Below, one piece after another: positions 14,198 to 22,999 of a DNA stretch of 54,829 bases. Where the stretch lies: NCBI GenBank assembly GCA_051881635.1, contig JBJEQG010000086.1, forward strand, positions 1 to 54,829. The letters are read 5' to 3'. Position 1 is the stretch's first letter. Each line of letters starts with the position of its first letter. The notes beneath the pieces were generated by a model, which was not told where the DNA came from, ran no database searches, and was given only the letters and a program-made list of their open reading frames with translations. The position numbers were made by a program, and so were the translations under genes. Source of the DNA: JBJEQG01 sp051881635 (GTDB lineage Bacteria > Bacillota > Clostridia > Oscillospirales > Acutalibacteraceae).

Positions 14198-14959
14198 TCA
14201 GCGGATAAAATCGGTCAAAGGGCTTGATGCTTCCGCACCGTCCAAAACTCTGCCCAAACCCGACAAATATGCCAAACGCCCTGCTTCAATCGCCAGCTTG
14301 AATGCACGAGCCATTTGTGCGACATTTCCTGCCGTTGCAACGGCTGTGTTTGCCATAACGGCATCAACACCGAGTTCCATAGCTTCACAAGCCTGTGACG
14401 GACGACCGATACCGGCATCGACAATGACGGGAAGATCAATTTCCCGAACAATAATTTTGATAAACTCTTTTGCTGCCAAGCCTTTATTGCTGCCAATCGG
14501 TGCCGCCAACGGCATAACGGCTGACGCTCCCGCATTGACTAAATCTCTTGCGGCATTTAAATCAGGGAACATATACGGCAAAACTATAAAACCCTCTTTT
14601 GCAAGAATTTCTGTTGCTTTAATCGTTTCGGCATTATCGGGCAGCAAATAACGGCTGTCATGGATAATCTCCAATTTGACAAAATCACTCTGTGTAATCT
14701 CTCTTGACAAGCGGGCAATACGAACCGCCTCATCGGCATTTCTTGCTCCTGATGTATTTGGCAAAAGGGTAACATTCTTCGGAATAAAATCCAAAATGTT
14801 TTCTTCACCGCCAATATTTGCACGGCGGAGGGCTAATGTTGCGATTTCCGCACCGCCGTCCTCGATTACCGCACGAATTAAATCCAATGAAAATTTGCCT
14901 GAGCCTAAAATAAATCGTGACGAAAAAGACTTTCCGCCCAATATCAACTGATCTTCCAT
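14198..14959 (-). CDS. thiG: Thiazole synthase ThiG
   Basis: 253 residues. The opening LILGGKSFSSRFILGSGKF and the segments EIATLALRR, LLPNTSGARNADEAVRIARL and PVIVDAGIGRPSQA are diagnostic. ThiG forms the thiazole phosphate from deoxyxylulose phosphate, dehydroglycine and the sulfur of ThiS thiocarboxylate. It is the first gene after the TPP riboswitch. No thiS or thiF is adjacent, so the sulfur carrier must be encoded elsewhere. Confidence 0.95.
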   Translation of the reverse strand: MEDQLILGGKSFSSRFILGSGKFSLDLIRAVIEDGGAEIATLALRRANIGGEENILDFIPKNVTLLPNTSGARNADEAVRIARLSREITQSDFVKLEIIHDSRYLLPDNAETIKATEILAKEGFIVLPYMFPDLNAARDLVNAGASAVMPLAAPIGSNKGLAAKEFIKIIVREIDLPVIVDAGIGRPSQACEAMELGVDAVMANTAVATAGNVAQMARAFKLAIEAGRLAYLSGLGRVLDGAEASSPLTDFIR

Positions 14960-14996
14960 ATTTTTATAAACCTCTTTTCATTATTGATGAACACAA

Positions 14997-15030
14997 CAAA
15001 AAACGGCAAAGCCCACAGGGAGCTTCGCCG
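14997..15030 (-). terminator. Attenuator terminator of the TPP riboswitch
   Basis: On the minus strand CGGCGAAGC-U-CCC pairs with GGGCUUUGCCG and is followed by a U-tract. CUCCC in its 5' arm can pair with GGGAG at the end of the aptamer, giving the alternative antiterminator when no TPP is bound. Confidence 0.88.
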
Positions 15031-15078
15031 TACCATAGCATGGATATATATAATTTGCGATTTATGGCAAATGCGGTT

Positions 15079-15174
15079 AAAAACTCCCTCACCGACAACA
15101 TAAAGTCGGTCAGGTTCAACGGGTAAGAGGCTCTACCTCACTCTCAGAACAATTCGATTGACTCCCCGGTTTTT
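15079..15174 (-). promoter_or_regulatory. TPP riboswitch aptamer (THI element)
   Basis: The minus strand holds the conserved CUGAGA and ACCCGUUGAACCUGA segments, with P2 formed by CGGG/CCCG and P1 by AAAAAC/GUUUUU. It lies upstream of thiG. Ligand binding is expected to favour the downstream terminator and switch off the thi operon. Confidence 0.95.
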
Positions 15175-15198
15175 CGCCTGTTCAATTTTTACTCTCTT

Positions 15199-15227
15199 AT
15201 TATAAAACGCTTATTCATGAATGTCAA
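15199..15227 (-). promoter_or_regulatory. Consensus promoter of the thi operon
   Basis: On the minus strand TTGACA (15222-15227), a 17-base spacer and TATAAT (15199-15204) lie directly before the riboswitch. Confidence 0.92.
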
Positions 15228-15297
15228 GACAAAGAGTAATTGATAACAGGGTTTTTGAAAAAGTTAAATTTCTATTATAGAATAATAAAACAATATA

Positions 15298-15326
15298 TTG
15301 ACAATGAACTGATTATGAATTATAAT
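15298..15326 (+). promoter_or_regulatory. Consensus promoter of the TetR-type regulator
   Basis: TTGACA (15298-15303), a 17-base spacer and TATAAT (15321-15326). Confidence 0.9.
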
Positions 15327-15365
15327 AGCTACCAAACGGTTAGGCATAAGGAGAGGATTTTAGAA

Positions 15366-15956
15366 ATGCCAAAATGCTATTCTGAGCAGGAAAAAGAATA
15401 TATCAGAAAGCGATTAAAGGAAGAGGCTGCAAAATGTCTTGCACAATATGGAATTAAGCGAACAACCGTTGATGAAATCGTAAAGCGTGTGAAAATTCCC
15501 AAAGGAACATTTTATCTTTTTTATCAGTCCAAGGAATTGTTGCTGTTTGATGTTATCTTAGAACAACATGATTTGATTGAAAAGAAATTATTGGAGGAAA
15601 TCAGCAGTATTGATGTAAAAAACTTTACTCCCGAAAAGCTTACGGAAATTATTGTTCATTTCTATCAGTTGGCAGGAGAAATGCCAATTTTAAAACTGTT
15701 AAACTCAGACGAAATTGAAATACTTGCCAGAAAACTGCCACAAGGCGTTTTGGAGGAACACTTGGGACATGATAATTCAATGATTGATAAATTATTTGGA
15801 GCGTTCCCACTTAAAAAAAATATTGATACAAAAACACTGAGTGCCGCATTTCGGGCAATCTATTTTGCGACACTCCATAAGGAAGAAATCGGAAAAGAAA
15901 ATTTTGACGATGCATTACGCTTAATGGTTTCGGGATTAGTAAATCAACTATTATAA
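15366..15956 (+). CDS. TetR/AcrR family transcriptional regulator
   Basis: 196 residues with an N-terminal helix-turn-helix (CLAQYGIKRTTVDEIVKRV then PKGTFYLFYQSKELL), the classic TetR pattern, and a helical ligand-binding domain. I chose the ATG at 15366 because AAGGAGAGG precedes it; upstream in-frame ATGs lie in the promoter region. A palindrome just downstream of the gene, before the membrane protein/hydrolase pair, is a candidate operator, suggesting local control of those genes. The ligand is unknown. Confidence 0.9.
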   Translation: MPKCYSEQEKEYIRKRLKEEAAKCLAQYGIKRTTVDEIVKRVKIPKGTFYLFYQSKELLLFDVILEQHDLIEKKLLEEISSIDVKNFTPEKLTEIIVHFYQLAGEMPILKLLNSDEIEILARKLPQGVLEEHLGHDNSMIDKLFGAFPLKKNIDTKTLSAAFRAIYFATLHKEEIGKENFDDALRLMVSGLVNQLL

Positions 15957-15957
15957 A

Positions 15958-15987
15958 ATAAGTCCGACAATCTGATGTCGGACTTAT
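15958..15987 (+). terminator. Hairpin after the TetR gene
   Basis: ATAAGTCCGACA pairs with TGTCGGACTTAT (12 bp), two bases after the stop codon. There is no clear T-tract, so termination may be partial. Confidence 0.55.
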
Positions 15988-15999
15988 CATGGGTTCTTA

Positions 16000-16027
16000 T
16001 TTGACTATAAACTCTAATATAGTCAAA
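16000..16027. promoter_or_regulatory. 28-bp palindrome, candidate TetR operator
   Basis: TTTGACTATA and TATAGTCAAA are perfect 10-base inverted arms separated by 8 bases, 30 bases before the membrane protein gene. The left arm contains TTGACT and a TATTAT lies 3' of the right arm. The size and position suit a TetR-family operator overlapping a promoter. Confidence 0.6.
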
Positions 16028-16057
16028 CAGTATTATATGCTTAGGAGGAATTTGAAT

Positions 16058-16525
16058 ATGAAAAAAATCGCATTATATGAACCATGGTTCTTTTTGTTTT
16101 TCGGTGCATTTCATTTACACAGAATATGGGGATTGATTGACAGGAAATCCTATGCGGATTTTTGGATTGGCGTATTGGAAGAAAAAGGCATTTTCTATTT
16201 TGTACTCATGGCAGGTTTATGTACGCTCTGCATTTTGGGGATAATAACTTTTTTTAAGAATATGCACCACAACTATTGGTGGAGGAGCATATATCTTATA
16301 GGTGGGAGTTACTTGCTGTTTGATTTGTTCTCAATAGCTGTCAATTTGAATTTTTGGCATGAGCTGATTTTAAAGATGTACGATATAACATCTAAATATT
16401 GGAATATGATTTGGGCTGTGTTTATTCTATTGGGTGGAATGTCATTTTTGCTTGGAATAAAATTGCTTTTGGATTATCAAAAACAAAATACGAAAAGAAC
16501 AAACAGAAAGGTTGGAAAATTATGA
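16058..16525 (+). CDS. Hypothetical four-helix membrane protein
   Basis: 155 residues with about four hydrophobic segments: WFFLFFGAFHLHRIWGLI, IFYFVLMAGLCTLCILGIITFF, SIYLIGGSYLLFDLFSIAV and MIWAVFILLGGMSFLLGIKLLL. No family motif is recognised. AGGAGGAA precedes the ATG. The stop overlaps the next start (ATGA), so it is translated together with the alpha/beta hydrolase and probably regulated by the upstream TetR protein. Confidence 0.75.
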   Translation: MKKIALYEPWFFLFFGAFHLHRIWGLIDRKSYADFWIGVLEEKGIFYFVLMAGLCTLCILGIITFFKNMHHNYWWRSIYLIGGSYLLFDLFSIAVNLNFWHELILKMYDITSKYWNMIWAVFILLGGMSFLLGIKLLLDYQKQNTKRTNRKVGKL

Positions 16526-17385
16526 AATCCATTTATCGAAATGAAAAGTCCAAAAATGCTGTATTGGAATTATATGACAGACAAATTGAGGAATTGAACA
16601 TATCATACAAAGACTTATATGTTGATACGACATTTGGAAAAACTCATCTTATTGAGTGCGGCAATTCCGAAGGAAAACCGTTATTGGTTTTCCACGGCGG
16701 AAATGCTACAACAGCATATAATTTGAAGTATTGCCATTTCTTGCTGCCGCATTTTCATATCTATGCGGTAGATACCATAGGTCACCCGGGAAAGAGTGCG
16801 GAAAAGGAAGTCTCATCTTATGGGCAGGATTATGGAAAATGGGCAGTCGAAGTCATCAAATCGCTTGGCTTTGAGAAAATGGCTTGTTTTGGCGGTTCGT
16901 TTGGTGGCGGAATTTTGGTGAAAGCAATGTGCGTTGCTCCCGAAGTTATCGAAAAGAGCGTATTGCTTGTTCCTGCCGCAATTAAAAATGCACCTTTATA
17001 TAAAAGTATAAATATGGCATTCCCTATGCTTATGTATTGGCTTACGCATAAAGAGAAATGGCTGATTAAATGTTTTTTGCCAATAACATTGACGGAACAA
17101 GGCATTACCGAAGATTTTTTGGTTACAGCCCGTTGCAGTATTGACAATGTGAAAATCAAATCCGTCATGCCACAAAACGAAAGCTGCGAAAGTCTTGGAA
17201 AGTATCATAATCCCGTTTTGGTTATGGCAGCAGAAAAAGACCAATTATTTCCTGCTAACAGTGTATTGCCCAAAGTAGAAAAAGTTTGGAAACAAAGTGT
17301 AATATATTCTTTAAAAGACAGAGGCCATATGAACAAGCTAACTTGTGCGGAAGAAAAAATGATTATAGATTTCTTACTTGCGTAA
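16522..17385 (+). CDS. Alpha/beta hydrolase
   Basis: 287 residues. The oxyanion segment LLVFHGGNA, the nucleophile elbow GGSFGGG (Ser), a late acid AAEKDQLFP (Asp) and DRGHMNK (His) form a complete catalytic triad. It probably hydrolyses an ester or amide of a small molecule in the cytosol. The start overlaps the stop of the preceding membrane protein gene by four bases; the open frame runs further upstream only because the two genes overlap. The substrate is unknown. Confidence 0.85.
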   Translation: MKSIYRNEKSKNAVLELYDRQIEELNISYKDLYVDTTFGKTHLIECGNSEGKPLLVFHGGNATTAYNLKYCHFLLPHFHIYAVDTIGHPGKSAEKEVSSYGQDYGKWAVEVIKSLGFEKMACFGGSFGGGILVKAMCVAPEVIEKSVLLVPAAIKNAPLYKSINMAFPMLMYWLTHKEKWLIKCFLPITLTEQGITEDFLVTARCSIDNVKIKSVMPQNESCESLGKYHNPVLVMAAEKDQLFPANSVLPKVEKVWKQSVIYSLKDRGHMNKLTCAEEKMIIDFLLA

Positions 17386-17435
17386 AAGTAAAAAACAAGA
17401 CTTTTCTTACTCTCAGTTTCATAATTCTACATACT

Positions 17436-19469
17436 TTAATACAAGCCAAACAATCTCAATAATTTTTGCCAAAAGTTCAACTCTTCTTCTATGACCGGTT
17501 CATCATTTTCTGTTTCTGCAATTTTAATTGCCTCGCTCTTAATGACAAACTGTACGGAATCAACATTTGTATTCTCCTTTGAAACAAAAGATATTGTTTC
17601 AACATCACTGCCCGAAACAGAAGAAATCATAGAATCGATTTCCGTACTAACTTCTGTATTCATACCGGAAGTCTGTTCTGCAAATTCTTTTGTCCCATCT
17701 TTCAGTTCGCCCGTACCGTCAAACAATGCCTTTGCACCGTTATCCAATTTGCCAATAGATGTTTTCAGCGTACCTACATTGGTATAAAGTGTATCCATAT
17801 TGATTTTCAGCGTATCAGCACCATTTGCGGCATTACAAACCGCAGAAGTGTAGCTTTTTAGTCCCTCATAGAACAGACTGTAATTATCAAGCTGACCTTT
17901 CAATTCCGCAACATTCGCCGCAGCGGTATCGGCAGCGGCAACAGCAGCCGTAATTTGACTCGTTACCTCTTTGGATTTCATTGTCTGCTCAATATATCCG
18001 TTTCTGATTTGCGCTTTCTGTTCATCTGTCAAAGAAGCAACCGCACCGGCTTTGATTTGTGCCTTTTGTTCGTCAGTAAGACTTTGAACGGCAGTGGTAA
18101 TGATTTGCTCTTTCTGTTCATCTGTCATAGCCTCAACAGTTCGGGTAATCAAAGCCTGACCTTTTTCGGTTTTAAGCCAATCGGCTATCTTATCTTTCAT
18201 ACAATCACTGACAACAAGTTTTTCCAAAATAACCTGAGTTGCTACCTGAGCATACAAAGTATCCGCTTGCGACTGAATATAGCTTAAATAAATTTCATCT
18301 GCATTGGAGTCAATATAACCGGCATATATTACATCGGCATTTTCCTCTACCTTTGCGGTTACTTCTTCAAGTGCCTTGTTATATGCTATATTATAAATAT
18401 TATCAACATTCATTGTTTTCAGAAGTTGGGTTAAAACTGTTTCGTATGTTTCGGGTGTAAGCGTAACGGAAGACAAACCGTTTTTTGTAAGTTCTGCGTT
18501 AAGAGCCTTTTCGGCTGCCGTACAAAGTCCTTCAAAAGCAGCATAAGCACCGTTTACCAACTCGCCATTCTTGGATATGATACTCGACAAACCGTCCGAT
18601 AAATCGGCTGCACCGCTATTCAATGCACCGACACCGTTATAGAGTTCATTCGCTGCATCTTTCAGTTTGTCTGTACCACCATATAAATCTTCGGCACCAT
18701 TGTTAAGTTCACCTGCACCGTTATCTAAATCGTTTACCGCACCGATGATTTCATCAATTTTGCTTTGAAGTTCCGTATCATCAATTTCAATGGAAAGATT
18801 GAGTTTTACGCCATTGATAGTAATACCGCTCATTTCAAAATCAGTGACATTTGCGGTTATCTCAATATCAGCTCCCTTATTCGGGAGAATTGTATAAGTA
18901 AGCTGTTTATCACTGCCTACATTTGCAACGGTAGCACCGTCAGCACAGATATTACTGCACTTTTTGGTATCAAGTGTAAAAGACGCCTGTAAAGCATAAC
19001 CCTCAAAGAAATTGCCGACATACTCCGTATTCTCGGTAATTTTCATTGTGATTTTCAAATTACCGCTTTTGCCTGCGATTTCATTGGCATTATATTCCTT
19101 GCTGTCTATATAATAATGAACGGCAATATTCCATGGCATGACATTCCTGTCAAGTTTGCCTTCATAATAAAGTTTGCCGGCTTTTGCATTGATTGTGACC
19201 TTTTCTCCTGAATAATCAACTTTATCGGTTGTTGTCATATTACGCAGGCTTTCATATTTACCATAATCAATAATTTGACCGTCAGCGTCAAGGTCAAAGA
19301 TATTAACCACATTGATTTCTTTAACTGAGCCGTCAGCATACAGATTGATATATACAACCTCCTCTTTTGGTGTATTCTCAGACACTGCAAAAGCAGAACC
19401 CGACATCATTGTTGTAACGGATAATGCCGCAAGAAGCACAGCTAAAATTCGTCTTGTATGTTTCATCAT
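17436..19469 (-). CDS. Secreted YhgE-like coiled-coil protein, partner of the MMPL exporter
   Basis: 677 residues with a signal peptide (MMKHTRRILAVLLAALS... to SAFA). Residues 30-220 are beta-rich. There follow several blocks of the pattern NGAxxLxxGxxxL (DNGAGELNNGAEDLYGGTDKL and others), as in the YhgE/Pip family, and a long helical region. It ends with LNFWQKLLRLFGLY, a short amphipathic tail, rather than a membrane segment. Its start overlaps the MMPL gene stop by four bases (ATGA). Such pairs are common in clostridia and are thought to export or anchor surface molecules. The precise role is unknown. Confidence 0.75.
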   Translation of the reverse strand: MMKHTRRILAVLLAALSVTTMMSGSAFAVSENTPKEEVVYINLYADGSVKEINVVNIFDLDADGQIIDYGKYESLRNMTTTDKVDYSGEKVTINAKAGKLYYEGKLDRNVMPWNIAVHYYIDSKEYNANEIAGKSGNLKITMKITENTEYVGNFFEGYALQASFTLDTKKCSNICADGATVANVGSDKQLTYTILPNKGADIEITANVTDFEMSGITINGVKLNLSIEIDDTELQSKIDEIIGAVNDLDNGAGELNNGAEDLYGGTDKLKDAANELYNGVGALNSGAADLSDGLSSIISKNGELVNGAYAAFEGLCTAAEKALNAELTKNGLSSVTLTPETYETVLTQLLKTMNVDNIYNIAYNKALEEVTAKVEENADVIYAGYIDSNADEIYLSYIQSQADTLYAQVATQVILEKLVVSDCMKDKIADWLKTEKGQALITRTVEAMTDEQKEQIITTAVQSLTDEQKAQIKAGAVASLTDEQKAQIRNGYIEQTMKSKEVTSQITAAVAAADTAAANVAELKGQLDNYSLFYEGLKSYTSAVCNAANGADTLKINMDTLYTNVGTLKTSIGKLDNGAKALFDGTGELKDGTKEFAEQTSGMNTEVSTEIDSMISSVSGSDVETISFVSKENTNVDSVQFVIKSEAIKIAETENDEPVIEEELNFWQKLLRLFGLY

Positions 19470-21529
19470 ACTGTCCCCTTTCCATTGGATTTCGTTTTTT
19501 TCTTGTGTATAACAAACCTATCAAACAGATAAAGCAGTCCCGGCAAAACAAACAACACGATTGCAAGAGAGAAAATTGCACCTCTACCAACAAAAATACC
19601 GAGTTGAGCAAGCAACTGATTGGAGGAAATCCAACCAAGCAAAAGTCCTACGATTGTAAGAACACTGCCGGAAGTCATAATGGACACAAATACATCGGAA
19701 ATTGTTTGTATCACCGACTCTTTTTTATCCAAAGTTCGTCTGTTTTCTCTGTAACGGTCTGTCATTAAAATCGCATAGTCAACCGTTGCACCGAGTTGAA
19801 CTGAACTTATAATAAGATAGGCAAGATAATAAATCGGCTGATTCATAAAATATGGTACTGAGATATTTAGCCATATTGCCGTTTCAATGCTGAGTACAAG
19901 GATAAATGGCAAGGAAATAGATTTCAGCATCAAAAGCAATACAACAAATACTGCACCGATAGCCAAAAGGTTAACTTTTACCATATCTGCCGTAACGGTT
20001 TCTTTTAAATCATAAGTGCTGACACCTTCGCCCGCAAGATAAGTATTATCAGGATAATATTTATCCGCTATTGTACGGATTTTTTCTACCAAACCAAAGG
20101 TTTCTTTACCCTCGTAAGGTACATCGGCGGTTATCACCATGCGACTGTAATGTTCACCCTGCAACTGTGAAAGTGTATCCTTATCCAAATATGCTGTCGG
20201 AATTTCCGCACCTGCCATATCAACATAAGAGATAATACTTGTAATTTCAGGCAAGGTATGCAGTTCATTGGATAACGCCGTTTCAGCAGCGGTGTTGCCC
20301 TTAGGAACCATTAAAACATAATTGTCGCTTTTGTCAAATACTTTCTCGATTGCAGCGGTGTCTTTGCCGTACTGTGTATCACTGCCGAAAATTTTAGAAG
20401 ACCCGTACAGATAACTGTTTGCATTTGAAGCAAGATAAGACGGTATAATAAGAATCGCAAAAATACATACCATTGGAATTGCGATTTTATGTACCACTTT
20501 TCCGAGCCCCTTAAAAGAAGGCACAAAGGATTTATGTTTTGTTTTATCCAACCATTTATATGTGCAAAGAATCAGTGACGGCATAAATATAAATACAGTA
20601 ATAAGACTGATTGCCACACCTTTTGCAAGTGCAAGACCTAAATCTGCACCTAAACGGAACTGCATTAAAACCAATGCTAAAAATCCGATAACGGTTGTAA
20701 GACCACTGGAAAAAATAGATGTTGTGGATTTGCACAAAGCATCTACCATAGCACTTTTTGCATTGGAATTTTCTGCACGACATTCCTCAAAGCGATGTAA
20801 TAGAAAAACCGAATAGTCCAATGATACGGCAAGTTGGAGAACACTTCCCGCAGCATTGGTAACGAAAGAAATCTCTCCGAAAATCAGGTTACTGCCGTTA
20901 TTCAACATAATGGCAACACCAAGTCCGATAAGAACAACAACAGGTTCAAGCCATGAAGTCGTTGTCAAAAGCAGTACAAATAAAACAAATATAACGGCAA
21001 TTATGGTAATCTTTAATATTTCCGAAACCGTATTTGTAGTTGCCGCTGCTGTGGATACGGCACTGCCCGTCATAGCATTATCTTCCCCGATAATTTTGCG
21101 TATCTTTTCTGTGGCGGATATGCGTCTTTCCTCCTTGATAGTAATCGTAAATAAAGCTGCATTGTCTTTATAATAAGTTTCTATGGTATCTGTATCAAGA
21201 GTAGCAAGCGGTACGGTAATATCAACTGCATCGTCAAGCCAAGTGACAGAGGCAACGCCTTCAACGGCTTTCAATTTATCCTTATATTCCAACGCTTCGG
21301 GTATGGTAACATTACGAACCATAATACGGGCATTTGGAATACCTCCGTCAAATTCTTTCTGCATGGTATCAAGAGATATGGTCGATTTTGTGTTCTCGGG
21401 AAGGTAATCTGTCATATCGTAATTTACAGAAACCAACTGACTGCATACAAGGGAAAAAACAAAGCCTATCAGAAACAAAACAAGTATCAGTTTTCTATGA
21501 TTGATAATACCTGTATAGAATTTTCTCAT
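19466..21529 (-). CDS. MMPL/RND family transporter
   Basis: 687 residues, organised as two repeats of one membrane helix, an extracytoplasmic domain and five membrane helices. The first repeat begins NHRKLILVLFLIGFVFSLV. The SSD-like segments SLDYSVFLLHRFEE and GATVDYAILMTDRYRE carry the proton-relay acidic residues. MMPL proteins export lipids or hydrophobic compounds using the proton gradient. It sits between a small beta-rich protein and the YhgE-like partner with four-base overlaps at both ends, forming one operon. Confidence 0.9.
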   Translation of the reverse strand: MRKFYTGIINHRKLILVLFLIGFVFSLVCSQLVSVNYDMTDYLPENTKSTISLDTMQKEFDGGIPNARIMVRNVTIPEALEYKDKLKAVEGVASVTWLDDAVDITVPLATLDTDTIETYYKDNAALFTITIKEERRISATEKIRKIIGEDNAMTGSAVSTAAATTNTVSEILKITIIAVIFVLFVLLLTTTSWLEPVVVLIGLGVAIMLNNGSNLIFGEISFVTNAAGSVLQLAVSLDYSVFLLHRFEECRAENSNAKSAMVDALCKSTTSIFSSGLTTVIGFLALVLMQFRLGADLGLALAKGVAISLITVFIFMPSLILCTYKWLDKTKHKSFVPSFKGLGKVVHKIAIPMVCIFAILIIPSYLASNANSYLYGSSKIFGSDTQYGKDTAAIEKVFDKSDNYVLMVPKGNTAAETALSNELHTLPEITSIISYVDMAGAEIPTAYLDKDTLSQLQGEHYSRMVITADVPYEGKETFGLVEKIRTIADKYYPDNTYLAGEGVSTYDLKETVTADMVKVNLLAIGAVFVVLLLMLKSISLPFILVLSIETAIWLNISVPYFMNQPIYYLAYLIISSVQLGATVDYAILMTDRYRENRRTLDKKESVIQTISDVFVSIMTSGSVLTIVGLLLGWISSNQLLAQLGIFVGRGAIFSLAIVLFVLPGLLYLFDRFVIHKKKTKSNGKGTV

Positions 21530-21855
21530 TGACTTTCCTCCTTTCTACGCTGTGGAATTCCCTCCATATCATAAACCACACCCTCCATTTCATAGACACT
21601 GCCGCCACTTTTGACCTTTAAGTTCAGCATATCATGATTTATAACACCATCTGCCGAAAAAGAAACCATGTTTAGCAGTGTAATAAATTTCCCTGCAAGC
21701 AAGCATTTTCCATTTTCGTCAACAGTACCTTCAATAAGCTCAGTATGTCCGAACAGTGAAAGAAAACCAATCAGCTTACCGTTTTCGATATTAACTCTCA
21801 ACTCTCCCTTCTTTTTACCGAGTGGAGTGTTTAGGCATATATCATATACTTCCAC
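21526..21855 (-). CDS. Small beta-rich hypothetical protein of the MMPL operon
   Basis: 109 residues beginning MEVYDICLNTPLGKKKGELRV, made of alternating short beta strands (GFLSLFGHTELIEGTVDENGKC) with no membrane segment. The stop overlaps the MMPL start by four bases. It resembles small lipocalin-like or beta-barrel companion proteins found before such exporters, but I cannot name a family. It is the first gene of the operon and divergent from a TetR regulator. Confidence 0.65.
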   Translation of the reverse strand: MEVYDICLNTPLGKKKGELRVNIENGKLIGFLSLFGHTELIEGTVDENGKCLLAGKFITLLNMVSFSADGVINHDMLNLKVKSGGSVYEMEGVVYDMEGIPQRRKEESQ

Positions 21856-21915
21856 TTGTTATCCTCCTTTCTTTTTTGCTTGATTCAGTATAATGCAGGA
21901 ATGAAAAATATAATA

Positions 21916-21994
21916 CGGTCAACCCACTCGATTTTGTGTAACTTTCGGTCAAAACTGGAACACTTGACGGTCAAATTTTATTTTGTTACACAAA
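21916..21994. promoter_or_regulatory. Repeated motifs in the divergent TetR/MMPL control region
   Basis: Three direct copies of CGGTCAA occur at 21916, 21946 and 21968. An inverted pair TTTGTGTAAC (21933-21942) and GTTACACAAA (21985-21994) encloses two of them. These are likely regulator-binding sites, most simply for the divergently transcribed TetR protein. Confidence 0.55.
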
Positions 21995-22010
21995 TGTCCT
22001 GTATTGTCCA

Positions 22011-22038
22011 TTGAATAATTTGGCAACAAGTGTATAAT
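22011..22038 (+). promoter_or_regulatory. Promoter of the second TetR-type regulator
   Basis: TTGAAT (22011-22016), a 16-base spacer and TATAAT (22033-22038). Confidence 0.7.
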
Positions 22039-22063
22039 AAATCCATAATTATGGAGGTATTTT

Positions 22064-22630
22064 ATGAAACACGAAGTAACAACTTACAACACAAAAAAAT
22101 TGCTTGCGGAATCTTTGAAAAAAATTATGAAAACCAAACCTTTTTTAAAAATCACCGTAAGCGAGATTATAACTTTAAGCGGCGTCAACCGCAAAACTTT
22201 TTATTATCATTTTGAGGATATTTATGCATTATTAAAATGGATGTTTGAGGAGGAAGCTATTGAGGTTGTAAAACATTTTGATTTGCTTGTTGACTACAAG
22301 GAAGCAATCCGTTTTGTGATGAATTATGTAGAGGAAAACGACTATATTATCGGTTGTGCCTATGATTCTATCGGACGAGATGAAATGAAGCGTTTTTTCT
22401 ATGCCGATTTTATGGGCGTTGTCACATCTGTTATTGATGCAGCCGAACAGAAATCGGATTCTAAAATTGATCCCGATTTCAAGGAATTTATAGCAAAATT
22501 CTATACGGAAGCTCTTTCGGGTATGCTTATAGACTGGATAAAGGAACGGGATAAGCATGACCGTGAAAAAGTTATCGGATATTTGACAACAATTATTGAA
22601 ACCACACTTAAAAGCATAAAACAATTTTGA
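22064..22630 (+). CDS. TetR family regulator (TetR_C_7/DhaS-like)
   Basis: 188 residues. The N-terminal helix-turn-helix reads MKTKPFLKITVSEIITLSGVNRKTFYYHFEDIYALLKW, the pattern of TetR members that lack a classical drug-binding pocket and resemble DhaS. TGGAGG precedes the ATG at 22064. It is divergent from the MMPL operon and separated from it by repeated motifs, so it probably represses or activates that operon. The ligand is unknown. Confidence 0.9.
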   Translation: MKHEVTTYNTKKLLAESLKKIMKTKPFLKITVSEIITLSGVNRKTFYYHFEDIYALLKWMFEEEAIEVVKHFDLLVDYKEAIRFVMNYVEENDYIIGCAYDSIGRDEMKRFFYADFMGVVTSVIDAAEQKSDSKIDPDFKEFIAKFYTEALSGMLIDWIKERDKHDREKVIGYLTTIIETTLKSIKQF

Positions 22631-22694
22631 TAACAGATTGATTTCAAAAATCTTTCTCTTAATATATCCTTTCGGTTTACTGTCGAACTGACAT

Positions 22695-22727
22695 AAAAAA
22701 GGATTGGACAATTTGTCCAATCCTTTA
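22695..22727. terminator. Bidirectional rho-independent terminator
   Basis: AAAGGATTGGACA pairs with TGTCCAATCCTTT, with A and T tracts on either side. It is shared by the TetR gene and the DUF4250 gene. Confidence 0.88.
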
Positions 22728-22734
22728 ATCTTTC

Positions 22735-22911
22735 TTATACAAAACGGTTGCTTTCAGCGTTATATGTATAACCGATAGAGGTTAATTTGTTCTTTATATC
22801 TTCCATATCAACATCTAATGTTTTACAAAGTTCTTCCAAAGAGGGATAAACATCTCTAAGTTGGGTATTGATATAGGATAACAAAATAGCGGGGTCATTA
22901 GGAACAGGCAT
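22735..22911 (-). CDS. DUF4250 family protein
   Basis: 58 residues. The PNDPAILLSYINTQLRDVYPSLEELC opening and IGYTYNAESNRFV ending match the small DUF4250 family, common in clostridia and of unknown function. AAAGGAG precedes the ATG at 22911; the longer reading from 22977 has no ribosome binding site. It has no membrane segment. Confidence 0.8.
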   Translation of the reverse strand: MPVPNDPAILLSYINTQLRDVYPSLEELCKTLDVDMEDIKNKLTSIGYTYNAESNRFV

Positions 22912-22999
22912 TGAACATTCTCCTTTATTGTTTAGATTTACATTTATTATAGAATAGCCCTTCATCATTGTCAACAAGAGCTTTCATAAGGATATTATT

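Noticed and set aside
17391..17425. Weak inverted repeat between the hydrolase and YhgE-like genes as a terminator
   Set aside because: Arms are short and interrupted, so I could not support a stable hairpin.
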